Source: JABGQS01 sp963666505
GTDB taxonomy: Bacteria > Bacillota > Clostridia > Christensenellales > SZUA-584
Reading direction: 5' to 3'
Length of the DNA: 64,000 nucleotides
Assembly: GCA_963666505.2 (NCBI GenBank)
Contig: CAXXXL010000003.1
Coordinates: forward strand, 1,116,001 to 1,180,000
In this document: positions 35,018 through 44,009 of the stretch, in pieces
Layout of the letters: every line of letters begins with the position of its first letter
Position numbering within the stretch: the stretch's first letter is position 1
The notes under the pieces: model-generated
Databases searched by the model: none
The model's input: only the letters and a program-made list of their open reading frames with translations
Told to the model about the DNA's origin: nothing
Made by a program: the position numbers and the translations under genes

Positions 35018-35035
35018 TCGGCTCTCCCTGCTTTT
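35002..35035 (+). terminator. Terminator closing the mobile-element operon
   Basis: Perfect 12-base stem AGGGAGAGCCGA with loop ATGA and mirrored arm, then GCTTTTA. The TGA of the last small gene is in the loop. Confidence 0.9.
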
Positions 35036-35036
35036 A

Positions 35037-35382
35037 TACTTGTCGGGCTCATAAACCGAAGGTCATAAATAAGCTATGCGGATACAATAATGCAGATCTC
35101 AAAACGGTCAGCCTAGAGATATCACATCTGACCAGTATCAGCAAAGGAAGTGGCGATGTTCGATGATAGATACTGTTTAGGTTTATGAATTGCGAATCGG
35201 CAAAGAACACAATCAGTGAAGTACAAATCAGAAGCGAGATATACAAATGGCGGGTTTAAATAATCCAATGTGCTCATTTTGAAGTATAATTCATTAGTAC
35301 AATCACGTGTGCGGCTTTAAAATGAATTAGGTATTCGAAGTATAGTTTTTATCTGTTGATATTTTTTGCGCCAGAGTCGTAA
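35037..35382. other. Gene-free junction between mobile element and sugar island
   Basis: About 345 AT-rich bases. No ORF with a start site, no tRNA and no clear repeat of the 28.8-29.0 kb end was seen. The right attachment site of the element may be here. Confidence 0.5.
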
Positions 35383-36096
35383 TCAGCGGCCGTGGAGATA
35401 AACGCTATAGGCATATTTATCAGCGATAATACGCAAAATCGAATAATCAAAAGGGCTACCGTTGGAATAAGCCACACGTTTACTTATAATCAACGGAGCA
35501 CCAACAGGAACCTGAAGGATCTGTGATTCAATAAAATTTGCGCTGATAGCGCTTATTGTCTGATAAGCGTCATCAATTTTTATGCCATATTGGTTTTCTA
35601 AAAGAGAATACAAACTCAAAAATGATTTATGGCTATCCTCAAAGTTTGGGATCAGTTTTGTACATAGATAATTCTCCATGATTGCGATAGGTTTTCCGTC
35701 AGCACATTGTACTCGCTCAATATGGTATACGGGATTGTTTGGCTTGATTTTAAGTTTTTCAGCTATACGAACATCTGCTTCGATTAGCTCAACTGAGATG
35801 CCTTGCGTTGAAACCCTAAAGCCTTTTTTTGTTAGTGTTTCTGTAAAGGAAGTAACACAGTTCAGCTTTTGCGTTGTCGAAATGTCCATTACCTCTGTGC
35901 CGCGACCTTGCACAACACAAACGTAGCCCTCGGCAGCTAATATAGATATTGCTTTCCTTATGGTAGTTCGACTCGTATTAAATTTTTCGCACAGTTCGCT
36001 CTCGGTGGGCAGAAAAGCTCCGGTTTTAAAGTCGTCATTTTTAATCATTTGCTTGATTTCCATATAAACTTTTTTGTACACAGGCATAGTAGGCAT
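35383..36096 (-). CDS. GntR-family (HutC/UTRA) transcriptional regulator
   Basis: 237 residues. Winged helix-turn-helix at 1-70 (LPTESELCEKFNTSRTTIRKAI in positions about 28-50) and a UTRA effector-binding domain at about 90-235. UTRA domains bind sugars or sugar phosphates. AAGGAG stands eight bases before ATG 36096. It lies 12 bases after an FGGY kinase gene in the same transcript and probably controls the divergent sugar operons. Its likely operator occurs in both promoters between 37.75 and 37.94 kb. Confidence 0.9.
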   Translation of the reverse strand: MPTMPVYKKVYMEIKQMIKNDDFKTGAFLPTESELCEKFNTSRTTIRKAISILAAEGYVCVVQGRGTEVMDISTTQKLNCVTSFTETLTKKGFRVSTQGISVELIEADVRIAEKLKIKPNNPVYHIERVQCADGKPIAIMENYLCTKLIPNFEDSHKSFLSLYSLLENQYGIKIDDAYQTISAISANFIESQILQVPVGAPLIISKRVAYSNGSPFDYSILRIIADKYAYSVYLHGR

Positions 36097-36108
36097 GTTA
36101 AAGTCTCC

Positions 36109-37644
36109 TTAAGTTTGTATAATTGTTTTCTGCTTGCGGTTTTCTTCCAAACAATCGTCGATATCAGCTATAGCGTCGCGAGCATATGCGAATATCTTGG
36201 AAAGGTGTGCGTACTTTGAAACATTTACTTGGTTAGGTTTGAAAATTTTCTCCACATGGTGCAATTGAGATATTCCACTGTAATCAGACCAGATTCCTAT
36301 CGAGCGCAAACAAATTGCAGCAGCGCCTAGTGAAGCTGCATCTTGATCAATATTGGTTTTAATAATATTCATATCAAAGACGTCCGCGAACATCTGCATC
36401 CAAAAGCTACTTTTGCTACCGCCACCGCAGAATAATATATCATTCGAAACATATGTACGTTCTTTCAAGCATTCAATAGTTATTTTAAGGTTTAAAGCGA
36501 TGCCTTCCATAGCAGCACGGATAATATCTTCGCGCGTATTTTTCAACTTTAGACCAACAAAGGCGCCCTTTATGTTCACGCTTTTATCCTGTGAAGTTCC
36601 GCCAGCTAGGCTAGGATTAAAAACAACTCCGTTTGCGCCAATGGGGCTGGTGGATGCAAGTTCACTCATGCGGTCGTATGCATCCGTTTTAGTAAGGTCT
36701 TGACAAAATGTATCGCGAATCCAACGAAATGAACTTCCGCCGGCAAAGATAGAAAATGCTGAGGTATACATTTCCTCATCTATATGTGCAAAAACATACG
36801 GCTTTCTAACTGGATCCAAAACAGGTTTCTTAGAGTTTATGGGAATCCAGCTTGAAGAACCCAAAGAGGTAAAAATTTTACCTTTCTCAGTCCCAATTGC
36901 ACCAAGTGCCATACAGGAATTGTCTACGCCGCCACAAGCTACGGGTATTCCGGGGCGAAGCCCTAAGTATGCGGAGGCTTCTTTTGTAGTTGTTCCAATT
37001 ATACTGTGTGAAGGTACAATTTCAGGAAATATATCGGGCGAAATGTCTGCTGCCATTAAAAAATCTTTGTGCATTTTATGAGCGAGGAGATTATAAGCGC
37101 CTGTACCTGAAGCATATGAGTAGTCTGTGCAGATATTCCCTGTAAGCATGAAATTAATATAATCCTTTGATCCAATTACTTTATATGTTCTTTTAAAAAC
37201 CTCGGGCATATTATTCTTATACCATATCAATTTGAATAATGAGTAGCAATGTGCAGGGAACCCATTGCCTGTAGTCATGTACCAATTGTCACGATTTATA
37301 CTTTTAAAAAAACTTGAAGCTTCTTCTACGGCTCGTGTATCGGACCAAATAGGAACTTGATTTAGGAGAGGGGATCCTTTTTTATCTATTGGAATAACGA
37401 CCAAAGATTGTCCTGAAACAGCTAAAATATCAAGTTCTTCGGGAGCAGTCCCGGTTTGTTCTAAGAGCGATTTTGTGCTTTTTGAAATACCTTCCCACCA
37501 ATCGGAAGGTTGTTGCTCGTGCATGTTGGCCGTGGGGAAATATGTGGGGTACTCAAAAAAAGATTTGGATAGTGTTAAAAGGTCATGATTGTATAAGGAG
37601 GCTTTGACTCCGCCTGTACCTAAGTCATAAGATATCAGTTTCAT
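36109..37644 (-). CDS. FGGY-family sugar kinase (xylulokinase-like)
   Basis: 511 residues, normal length. N-terminal actin-like ATPase half (SYDLGTGGVKAS) and C-terminal half with CGGVDNSCMALGA and the adenosine motif LFCGGGSKSSFW. A kinase of a ketose, pentulose or related sugar; the exact substrate cannot be read from sequence. Its promoter faces away from the KDPG aldolase operon. TGGAG precedes ATG 37644. Confidence 0.87.
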   Translation of the reverse strand: MKLISYDLGTGGVKASLYNHDLLTLSKSFFEYPTYFPTANMHEQQPSDWWEGISKSTKSLLEQTGTAPEELDILAVSGQSLVVIPIDKKGSPLLNQVPIWSDTRAVEEASSFFKSINRDNWYMTTGNGFPAHCYSLFKLIWYKNNMPEVFKRTYKVIGSKDYINFMLTGNICTDYSYASGTGAYNLLAHKMHKDFLMAADISPDIFPEIVPSHSIIGTTTKEASAYLGLRPGIPVACGGVDNSCMALGAIGTEKGKIFTSLGSSSWIPINSKKPVLDPVRKPYVFAHIDEEMYTSAFSIFAGGSSFRWIRDTFCQDLTKTDAYDRMSELASTSPIGANGVVFNPSLAGGTSQDKSVNIKGAFVGLKLKNTREDIIRAAMEGIALNLKITIECLKERTYVSNDILFCGGGSKSSFWMQMFADVFDMNIIKTNIDQDAASLGAAAICLRSIGIWSDYSGISQLHHVEKIFKPNQVNVSKYAHLSKIFAYARDAIADIDDCLEENRKQKTIIQT

Positions 37645-37745
37645 ATATTACTCCAAAATTTATTGCATAACTACAACAACAAAACTATGCGATTAATATA
37701 AACATATAAATAAGGTTTATTAATCCGTACGATACTACTATTTTA

Positions 37746-37774
37746 ATAATAATATACATCATAATGTTTGTCAA
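37746..37774 (-). promoter_or_regulatory. Promoter of the FGGY kinase-GntR operon with operator
   Basis: Minus strand TTGACA (37774-37769), 17 bases, TATTAT (37751-37746). The spacer contains ACATTATGATGTAT (reverse of 37754-37767), nearly the same as the palindrome in the opposite promoter. Confidence 0.7.
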
Positions 37775-37886
37775 TTTAAAATACTCAATGCTCTTTGTTT
37801 TTATAACATGGAATAATTAACAAAACAAAAATCAAAAGTTGCTTCACAATAAAACTATTAAAAACTTAAAATATATTAATTTACTA

Positions 37887-37935
37887 TTGACAGGCAGCGA
37901 ATAACCGTGTATCATTCAATACATAATGATGTATT
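37887..37935 (+). promoter_or_regulatory. Promoter of the aldolase/ABC operon with palindromic operator
   Basis: TTGACA (37887-37892), 17 bases, TATCAT (37910-37915), directly followed by AATACAT-AATG-ATGTATT (37918-37935), a perfect 7-base-arm palindrome. It covers the expected transcription start, as a repressor site would. The leader to the aldolase gene is about 400 bases. Confidence 0.7.
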
Positions 37936-38059
37936 AAATAAAAAAGGAATGTATTACGTAAGGACTTTTTAAAGTATATATTTAAATTCAACAGCAGGAG
38001 CAATATAATGACCTTAAAAGATGCAGCAGATATAGACAAAGTTAAATAATAACACATAA

Positions 38060-38215
38060 AATCAATATGGATATTGTCAAGATGCTATTATTGATTATGA
38101 TGGAAAGAAAGTGTTTGTTAATGTTATTATCGAAATTAATGTCTTAACCGAAAGTGAAGGCGGTAGGGGTATACGTTCTAGAGAAGATTTTTTATTCTAT
38201 TGGTACAGGGGTTGA
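38060..38215 (+). pseudogene. Unassigned coding-like remnant in the leader
   Basis: An open stretch reads YGYCQDAIIDYDGKKVF and on to EDFLFYWYRG before TGA. It has no start codon or ribosome binding site of its own, and a short M-T-L-K-D ORF just before it stops early. It looks like the end of a lost gene; I do not recognise the family. The rest of 37645-38320 holds only promoters. Confidence 0.3.
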
Positions 38216-38320
38216 AAGAATGGTAATAAATACTGTATTTGCGTTGGAAATTGTAAAACCTTACGAAATTCTGTAAAAATAAAGATGCTGGATTAACGAG
38301 TTAGGGAAAGTTGGGATTAT

Positions 38321-39028
38321 ATGAAAAAAACACAATTGATAGAAAGACATAAAAAAACAATCGATAGTATTCTTGAAAACAAAATTATTGCAATTGTTCG
38401 AGGGGTTAAGGAAAGTGAAATTTGCATGGTTGTTGACGCATTGTATCGTGGCGGCATCAAACTGGTTGAAATTACTTTTAATATGCGTGACTCGTATTGT
38501 AACCAAACTGTAGCAAAGCAGATGAATATGGTTAAGGAGTCGTTTGGCGACAAAATCATGATAGGTGCGGGAACGGTTATGACTACCGAGCAGGTAGATA
38601 TCGCGGCCGCCTCACATGCGGATTATATCATTTCGCCCAATACGGATGTAGAAGTCATACGTTACACGAAAGAAATTGGTCTGGTCTCTATTCCTGGCGC
38701 ATATACCGCTTCAGAAATAGCTATTGCTCAGCGTTCGGGTGCAGATTTCGTGAAAGTATTTCCGATAAACACATGTGGTGAAGCATATATCAAAGCGATT
38801 AAAGCACCTTTATCAGAAGTACGATTACTCGCTGTTGGTGGTGTTGATGAAACCAATATCCGGCAGTTCCTAGATGTGGGATGCGTAGGCGTCGGTGTTG
38901 GGGGAGGGTTGGTTAGTAGAGAGATGATAGCAGCTGGTAAGTTTATTGCGATAGAAGAAGCTGCGCGAAGAATGGTTGCGTGCGCAAAAACAGGAGGTCT
39001 CAATGAGCGAAATAGTAACATTTGGTGA
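38321..39028 (+). CDS. eda: KDPG/KHG aldolase
   Basis: 235 residues of the class I KDPG aldolase family, which cleaves 2-keto-3-deoxy-6-phosphogluconate to pyruvate and glyceraldehyde 3-phosphate. The Schiff-base Lys is in DFVKVFPI (about 144), the catalytic Glu in VEITFN, and GAGTVMT is conserved. Overlaps the next gene, a KDG kinase, by 26 bases; the pair forms the standard lower branch of 2-keto-3-deoxy sugar acid breakdown. Slightly longer than the usual 205-215 residues. Confidence 0.9.
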   Translation: MKKTQLIERHKKTIDSILENKIIAIVRGVKESEICMVVDALYRGGIKLVEITFNMRDSYCNQTVAKQMNMVKESFGDKIMIGAGTVMTTEQVDIAAASHADYIISPNTDVEVIRYTKEIGLVSIPGAYTASEIAIAQRSGADFVKVFPINTCGEAYIKAIKAPLSEVRLLAVGGVDETNIRQFLDVGCVGVGVGGGLVSREMIAAGKFIAIEEAARRMVACAKTGGLNERNSNIW

Positions 39029-40025
39029 AATAATGATGCGCTTGAATCCTGAGGGATATCTTCGGTTAAAGCAAGCGAGTAAATTCGAGGTATCATACGC
39101 TGGTGGCGAGGCAAATGTAGCGGTATCACTAGCTAATTATGGCGTAGATACTAAGTTTGTTACAAAGTTGCCGGATAACGATCTTGGACAGTGCGCGATA
39201 AATGCAATGCGACAGTACGGTGTGGATACTGCGGATATCGCTATTGGCGGGTCTCGGCTTGGCGTGTACTTCGTTGAAAAGGGCGCTTCACAGCGCGCAT
39301 CAAAAGTTATCTATGATAGAGAATACTCTTCAATAGCGGGTGCATCTCGAAAGGATTTTGATTGGGATCAGATATTGCATAATGCTAAATGGTTTCACTT
39401 TACTGGAATCACTCCAGCATTGGGGGGGGATCTGCCGGAAATCTGTATACAGGCCTGTAAGGCAGCGCAGGCGCACGGCATCACAATTAGTTGCGATTTG
39501 AACTATCGTAGCAAACTGTGGGCTAGAGAAGAAGCCGGAAGGGTTATGTCAATATTGATGCCATACGTTGATGTATGTATTGCAAACGAGTCGGACGCTT
39601 TTGACGTATTCGGGATTAAGGCAAAACATACAGATGTTGATGCCGGTGAGTTAGATTATGATGCTTATGCAGGTGTTGCTAAACAACTCGCTGAAAGATT
39701 CGACCTCAAAATGTGCGCGATCACCTTGCGGAGCAGTATATCTGCGTCGGAAAATAAATGGGCTGGGATGCTGTACGATGGAAAATCAGCTTACTTTTCT
39801 AAAACGTACAATATCAAGATTGTTGACAGAGTAGGTGGAGGCGATTCTTTTGGTGGGGCACTAATATACTCGCAGTATAAGAATTATAATGGACAGGATG
39901 CTATAGAGTTTGCAGTTGCAGCTTCTTGTCTAAAACAGACAATTGAAAACGATTATAATTTAGTATCTATTCAAGAAGTGCAAGCTCTCGTTTCCGGAAA
40001 AGGATCCGGGCGGGTACAAAGATAA
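39003..40025 (+). CDS. kdgK: PfkB-family 2-keto-3-deoxygluconate kinase
   Basis: 340 residues from ATG 39003 (MSEIVTFGEIMMRL), with AGGAGGT before it inside the previous gene. PfkB fold: N-terminal GGxxxN motif AYAGGEANVAV and the C-terminal catalytic motif DRVGGGDSFGGAL, whose Asp is the base. Phosphorylates KDG to KDPG, the substrate of the overlapping aldolase. Assignment to KDG rather than another sugar relies on that pairing and on the N-terminal resemblance to KdgK. Confidence 0.85.
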   Translation: MSEIVTFGEIMMRLNPEGYLRLKQASKFEVSYAGGEANVAVSLANYGVDTKFVTKLPDNDLGQCAINAMRQYGVDTADIAIGGSRLGVYFVEKGASQRASKVIYDREYSSIAGASRKDFDWDQILHNAKWFHFTGITPALGGDLPEICIQACKAAQAHGITISCDLNYRSKLWAREEAGRVMSILMPYVDVCIANESDAFDVFGIKAKHTDVDAGELDYDAYAGVAKQLAERFDLKMCAITLRSSISASENKWAGMLYDGKSAYFSKTYNIKIVDRVGGGDSFGGALIYSQYKNYNGQDAIEFAVAASCLKQTIENDYNLVSIQEVQALVSGKGSGRVQR

Positions 40026-40045
40026 AAAACTTAAAGGAAAATAAA

Positions 40046-41086
40046 ATGAAAAAAGAAAAAAATGAAAAGTTGTTATCTAAATATGGGCATCACTATGTTT
40101 CTATTGCAAGAAGGTTATTTAGCAAGCAAGAAGTGGGCATCTTTATTATCTTTATAGTCATATGCGTTATGATAGCGATCCTTGCACCAGTTTTCTTGAA
40201 ATCAGCAAATATCATTAACATACTAAGGCAGATATCCACTATAGGTATTATGGCTGTAGGTCAGGCGATGGTAATAATCATTGCCGGCATCGACCTTTCT
40301 GTTAGCGCAACCTTTTCGATAGCTGGATGTACGGTGGCTGTTCTTTCGCTTATTGGAATGAATTCATGGATTGCGGCACTCTTTGCATTATTGGTCGGGA
40401 TTATCATTGGATTCGTAAACGGCTTGCTTAGTGTGAAAATCGGGATAGCACCGTTTATTGCGACCCTTGGAATGCAGATGATAACCAGAGGCTTTGCATT
40501 CCTTATGACAGATGGGATCCCCGTTAAATTTCTGGGCGATTCAGGAGTATTGGGAGCAGGTGCAATACCGTTGGGAAACAACTTGCGATTCCCAATTCAA
40601 ATACTCATAATGTTTTTAGTCTATATAATCGGGCTAATAATACTTTCAAAGACCGTGTTCGGCCGGAACCTCTATGCTGTTGGCGATAATGAGAAATCTG
40701 CAAAACTTTCAGGTATAAATGCGGACAAGGTCAAAATAACTGCTTATGTAGTCTCTGGTCTTCTAGCTGCATTAGCTGGTATTATTAACGCTGGTAATCT
40801 GACGGTAGCTCAGGCATCCGCAGGTGATGGTATGGAACTTAATGTTATTGCAGCTGTTGTTATTGGAGGCGTTAGTATGTCTGGTGGGCAAGGATCCATA
40901 GTAGGTATTTTAATTGGCGCAGCAATTATGGGTGTTATAAGAAATGCTTTTATATTATTGAATTTTCCAGCCACGATGCAAACTCTTACCATTGGATTTT
41001 TAATTATCGCATCAGTAGGTATTGACTGTATTACAAAGAAGCGTAAGTCAATTAAAGCAATAGTGGAGAAAAGCTCCGCAAAATAA
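40046..41086 (+). CDS. Sugar ABC transporter permease (RbsC type)
   Basis: 346 residues with about eight to ten membrane helices and the family motifs IGIMAVGQAMVIIIAGIDLSV (positions about 65-85) and GVSMSGGQGSIVG. Forms the homodimeric channel for the importer with the next two genes. The specific sugar cannot be read from sequence. Confidence 0.9.
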   Translation: MKKEKNEKLLSKYGHHYVSIARRLFSKQEVGIFIIFIVICVMIAILAPVFLKSANIINILRQISTIGIMAVGQAMVIIIAGIDLSVSATFSIAGCTVAVLSLIGMNSWIAALFALLVGIIIGFVNGLLSVKIGIAPFIATLGMQMITRGFAFLMTDGIPVKFLGDSGVLGAGAIPLGNNLRFPIQILIMFLVYIIGLIILSKTVFGRNLYAVGDNEKSAKLSGINADKVKITAYVVSGLLAALAGIINAGNLTVAQASAGDGMELNVIAAVVIGGVSMSGGQGSIVGILIGAAIMGVIRNAFILLNFPATMQTLTIGFLIIASVGIDCITKKRKSIKAIVEKSSAK

Positions 41087-41126
41087 CATCTAGTTTGTGT
41101 TTTATTGAAGAGCAGGAGGAAGTAAG

Positions 41127-42650
41127 TTGGGAAAACAAACAATTTTGGAAGTTAAAAATATTACAAAAACATTCCCAGGCGTAGTAGCCTTGAAGAATGT
41201 GAATCTATCATTTAGATCTGGCGAAGTGCATGCTTTGGTAGGCGAAAACGGAGCTGGAAAGTCAACCTTGATGAATATCATTGATGGCGTACATTCTCCA
41301 GATGAAGGATCTTCGATTTTTTATAAAGGGGAACAGGTGTTTTTCAAAAGCACGAATGATGCTAACAAACGTAGTATCGCGATGATTCACCAAGAAAATT
41401 CACTGGTGCAGCATCTGACAGTATATGAGAATATTTCTCTTGGACATTTCCCAAAAAAGGGTATATTTATTGACAAGGAAAAAATGATAAAGACAGCACA
41501 GGTTTTGTTGACCCAGTTAAAGATTTCGCATATTAATCCTTCTGCGTATGTCAGAAATCTAAGCTCTTCTGAAAAACAACTAATTGAAATTGCAAAGGCG
41601 TTGATGGCAAATCCTGAGGTTATCATAATGGACGAACCTACCGCTGCATTGACAGTTAAAGAAACAGAGATCTTGATGGACATAATTCGTCATTTAAAAA
41701 ACGAGGGCGTGGCAATTGTATTTATTTCCCATCATCTTGAAGAAATATTTCAGATATCTGATGTCGTATCGATCCTTAGAGATGGGCAGCATATTGGCAC
41801 ATACGATACAAAAGATATCACGTTATCAAAGGTAATCAGCCTCATGGTAGGGCGCGAACTTAACAGCAAGGTTTCGAAAAAAACGCTAGAAGAAATAAAA
41901 CGTCGGCTGAAAACAAGGGATACCCGAGTGGTTTTGGAAGTAGAAGGAATATTCAGACCGGGCAAGGTAGAAGATGCGAGCTTTGTTTTGCACGAAGGAG
42001 AAATATTGGGATTTGCTGGTCTGGTAGGAGCAGGACGCACGGAGCTTATGGAATGCATCTACGGATATGCAAAAGCGACTGCAGGCACGATAAAAATAGA
42101 TGGTAAACCGGTTAGGATATCGATCACGAAACACGCAGTTGAAAAGGGTATGGGTATGGTATCTGAAGATAGGAAGGTAAACGGGATTTTTCATTTACAT
42201 AGCGTGAGGGATAACATCAACTCCGCAAGTTGGAAGCGCTTGAAAACAGGACCGTTTTTGTCAAAAGATAAAGAGGATACAAATGCGAAAGAATATATCT
42301 CGAAAATCAATGTCAAAACGCCATCCCCTACTACTCCTATCAGTACACTGAGTGGCGGAAATCAGCAGAAAGCTTTACTTTGTAGGATGCTATCGACAAG
42401 ACCTCGGATTCTGATTTTAGACGAGCCTACTCATGGCATAGATGTTGGTGCGAAAGATGAGATTTATACAATAATCAATGAACTGGCTGCAAGTGGAATA
42501 AGTATTATATTGATATCTTCTGAATTGCCAGAGCTGATTTTGCTAAGTCATCGAATATTGATTATGTGCGAGGGCGGTATTAACGGAGAACTGGAATTCT
42601 CTGATTTTGATCAAGAAAAGATCATAACCATTGCTTCTGGAGCTCTGTGA
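41127..42650 (+). CDS. Sugar ABC transporter ATP-binding protein, double cassette (RbsA/MglA type)
   Basis: 507 residues with two ABC domains. First: Walker A GENGAGKST and Walker B VIIMDEPTAAL. Second: signature LSGGNQQKA and ILILDEPTHGIDVG; its Walker A is degenerate (GLVGAGRTE), normal for this family. The first domain's signature reads LSSSEKQLIEIAKAL instead of LSxGxxQ, slightly unusual. Start is TTG 41127 with AGGAGG at a good distance. Drives sugar import with the permease and binding protein. Confidence 0.9.
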   Translation: MGKQTILEVKNITKTFPGVVALKNVNLSFRSGEVHALVGENGAGKSTLMNIIDGVHSPDEGSSIFYKGEQVFFKSTNDANKRSIAMIHQENSLVQHLTVYENISLGHFPKKGIFIDKEKMIKTAQVLLTQLKISHINPSAYVRNLSSSEKQLIEIAKALMANPEVIIMDEPTAALTVKETEILMDIIRHLKNEGVAIVFISHHLEEIFQISDVVSILRDGQHIGTYDTKDITLSKVISLMVGRELNSKVSKKTLEEIKRRLKTRDTRVVLEVEGIFRPGKVEDASFVLHEGEILGFAGLVGAGRTELMECIYGYAKATAGTIKIDGKPVRISITKHAVEKGMGMVSEDRKVNGIFHLHSVRDNINSASWKRLKTGPFLSKDKEDTNAKEYISKINVKTPSPTTPISTLSGGNQQKALLCRMLSTRPRILILDEPTHGIDVGAKDEIYTIINELAASGISIILISSELPELILLSHRILIMCEGGINGELEFSDFDQEKIITIASGAL

Positions 42651-42678
42651 AAATACAAAAAAAAATGGAGGTCACAAA

Positions 42679-43788
42679 ATGAAAAAAGCTATTACTTTTG
42701 TACTTGTACTGATGATGCTATCAATCTTGTTCGTTGGTTGTTCAGCACCATCTACAAACACGGCTGAAGAGCCGGTTGCTGACGAACCGGTTGCTGACGA
42801 ACCGGTTGCTGATAAACCGGCTGAAGTCAAACCGGCCGAAGACCCAGCGACAGAGATGCCTGATGTAAAACCACCTTCGCATTATGATATGGAAGCGATG
42901 GGGTATTCAGAGGAACCAATCGAAATCAAGTTCCTTTCGTACTCAAACAACCCGTTCTGGAATCAGATCAATGAAGGACTTGCGGCGGCAACAGACTACC
43001 TTGCGAACTTTAACTGCACTGTAACGCCCGTTGATATGGGCGACGAGGCTGATGGCAAGACTATGGCGGACTATATTGAGACATTGATGCTTGAGGAACC
43101 TGCCGGTATAGTTGTTTGCCCTATGTCTGATGGCACAGAGGTTTATATCGACAAAGCAGTCGCCGCTGGTATCACTGTTGTTAATTATCTGAGTGAGTCG
43201 ACCAACCAGACTGATACGCGTATAGCATTCAGCGGATCCAACGCTGTTGCTGGCGGCGAAACTGCCGCACAGGCTATCGCTGATTTTACGGGAGGCACAG
43301 GAACTGTTGGTGTTCTTACAGGATATCTGACAATGAATCAACACGAGGAGCGTCGATTAAGTATGACTAATAAGTTGGCTGAACTCTGCCCGGACATCAC
43401 TATCCTCGAGCCCATTGAGGTTCATGACTCGGCTACAGAAACCTATGACGCTGCTGTAAACCTGATTATTGCAAATCCCGATCTGAAGGCAATATACTGC
43501 ACCGCCGGTGGTCCATTTGGAGCTGCTCAGGCTATTCAGGATCAAGGCAAGACCGGTGAAATCGGTGTCGTATGCTTTGACTGGGTTCCTGATAATGTAG
43601 CCTATGTTGCAAGCGGCGAAATTGTTGCGGCTGTTTCTCAGGATCCGCAGGCTATGTCGTTCAATGCCATTATTATGGCATACAATAATATCGTAACTGG
43701 TTGGAAGCCTGATAATGTTATTGTGCAGACTAAGTCGGATATTCTTACTCCAGAAAATCTAAAAGAAAAACTTCCGGATTATAAATAG
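42679..43788 (+). CDS. Sugar-binding lipoprotein of the ABC importer
   Basis: 369 residues from ATG 42679 behind GGAGGTCACA. Lipoprotein signal with lipobox LFVGC, then an acidic Pro-rich linker (about 20-70) containing three direct copies of EPVAD encoded by a 15-base repeat, then a type I periplasmic-binding fold (about 75-369; IKFLSYSNNPFWNQINEG). Anchored outside the membrane by Lgt and delivers sugar to the permease. The repeated linker can vary in length by slippage. Confidence 0.9.
   Translation: MKKAITFVLVLMMLSILFVGCSAPSTNTAEEPVADEPVADEPVADKPAEVKPAEDPATEMPDVKPPSHYDMEAMGYSEEPIEIKFLSYSNNPFWNQINEGLAAATDYLANFNCTVTPVDMGDEADGKTMADYIETLMLEEPAGIVVCPMSDGTEVYIDKAVAAGITVVNYLSESTNQTDTRIAFSGSNAVAGGETAAQAIADFTGGTGTVGVLTGYLTMNQHEERRLSMTNKLAELCPDITILEPIEVHDSATETYDAAVNLIIANPDLKAIYCTAGGPFGAAQAIQDQGKTGEIGVVCFDWVPDNVAYVASGEIVAAVSQDPQAMSFNAIIMAYNNIVTGWKPDNVIVQTKSDILTPENLKEKLPDYK
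42775..42816 (+). repeat. Three direct 15-bp repeats in the lipoprotein linker
   Basis: The unit GAACCGGTTGCTGAC (with one early variant) is repeated in frame, encoding EPVAD three times in the tether after the lipid anchor. Confidence 0.8.
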
Positions 43789-43933
43789 TAAGATATTCAC
43801 AGCCTAAAAAGGAAAAAAATTGTAACTTATGGTAATATAAGATTGTACCTTTTGCAAATTAGTGAGCGGGGTAAGCCAAACTCCGCTCATTAATGGCAAA
43901 GAATTAAAGTGTAGATTATACTGGGTATTGATT

Positions 43934-43961
43934 CGAATATTATGTAATCGACTAATATTCG
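43934..43961 (+). promoter_or_regulatory. Palindrome before the aldo/keto reductase gene
   Basis: CGAATATT and AATATTCG, a perfect 8-base-arm repeat with a 12-base spacer, about 50 bases before the start codon. Candidate operator; it differs from the sites at 37.8-37.9 kb. Confidence 0.5.
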
Positions 43962-44009
43962 GAGTGTTACATTAAAACAAATGAGAGACTGAAGGGTGGG
44001 AGTATACTA

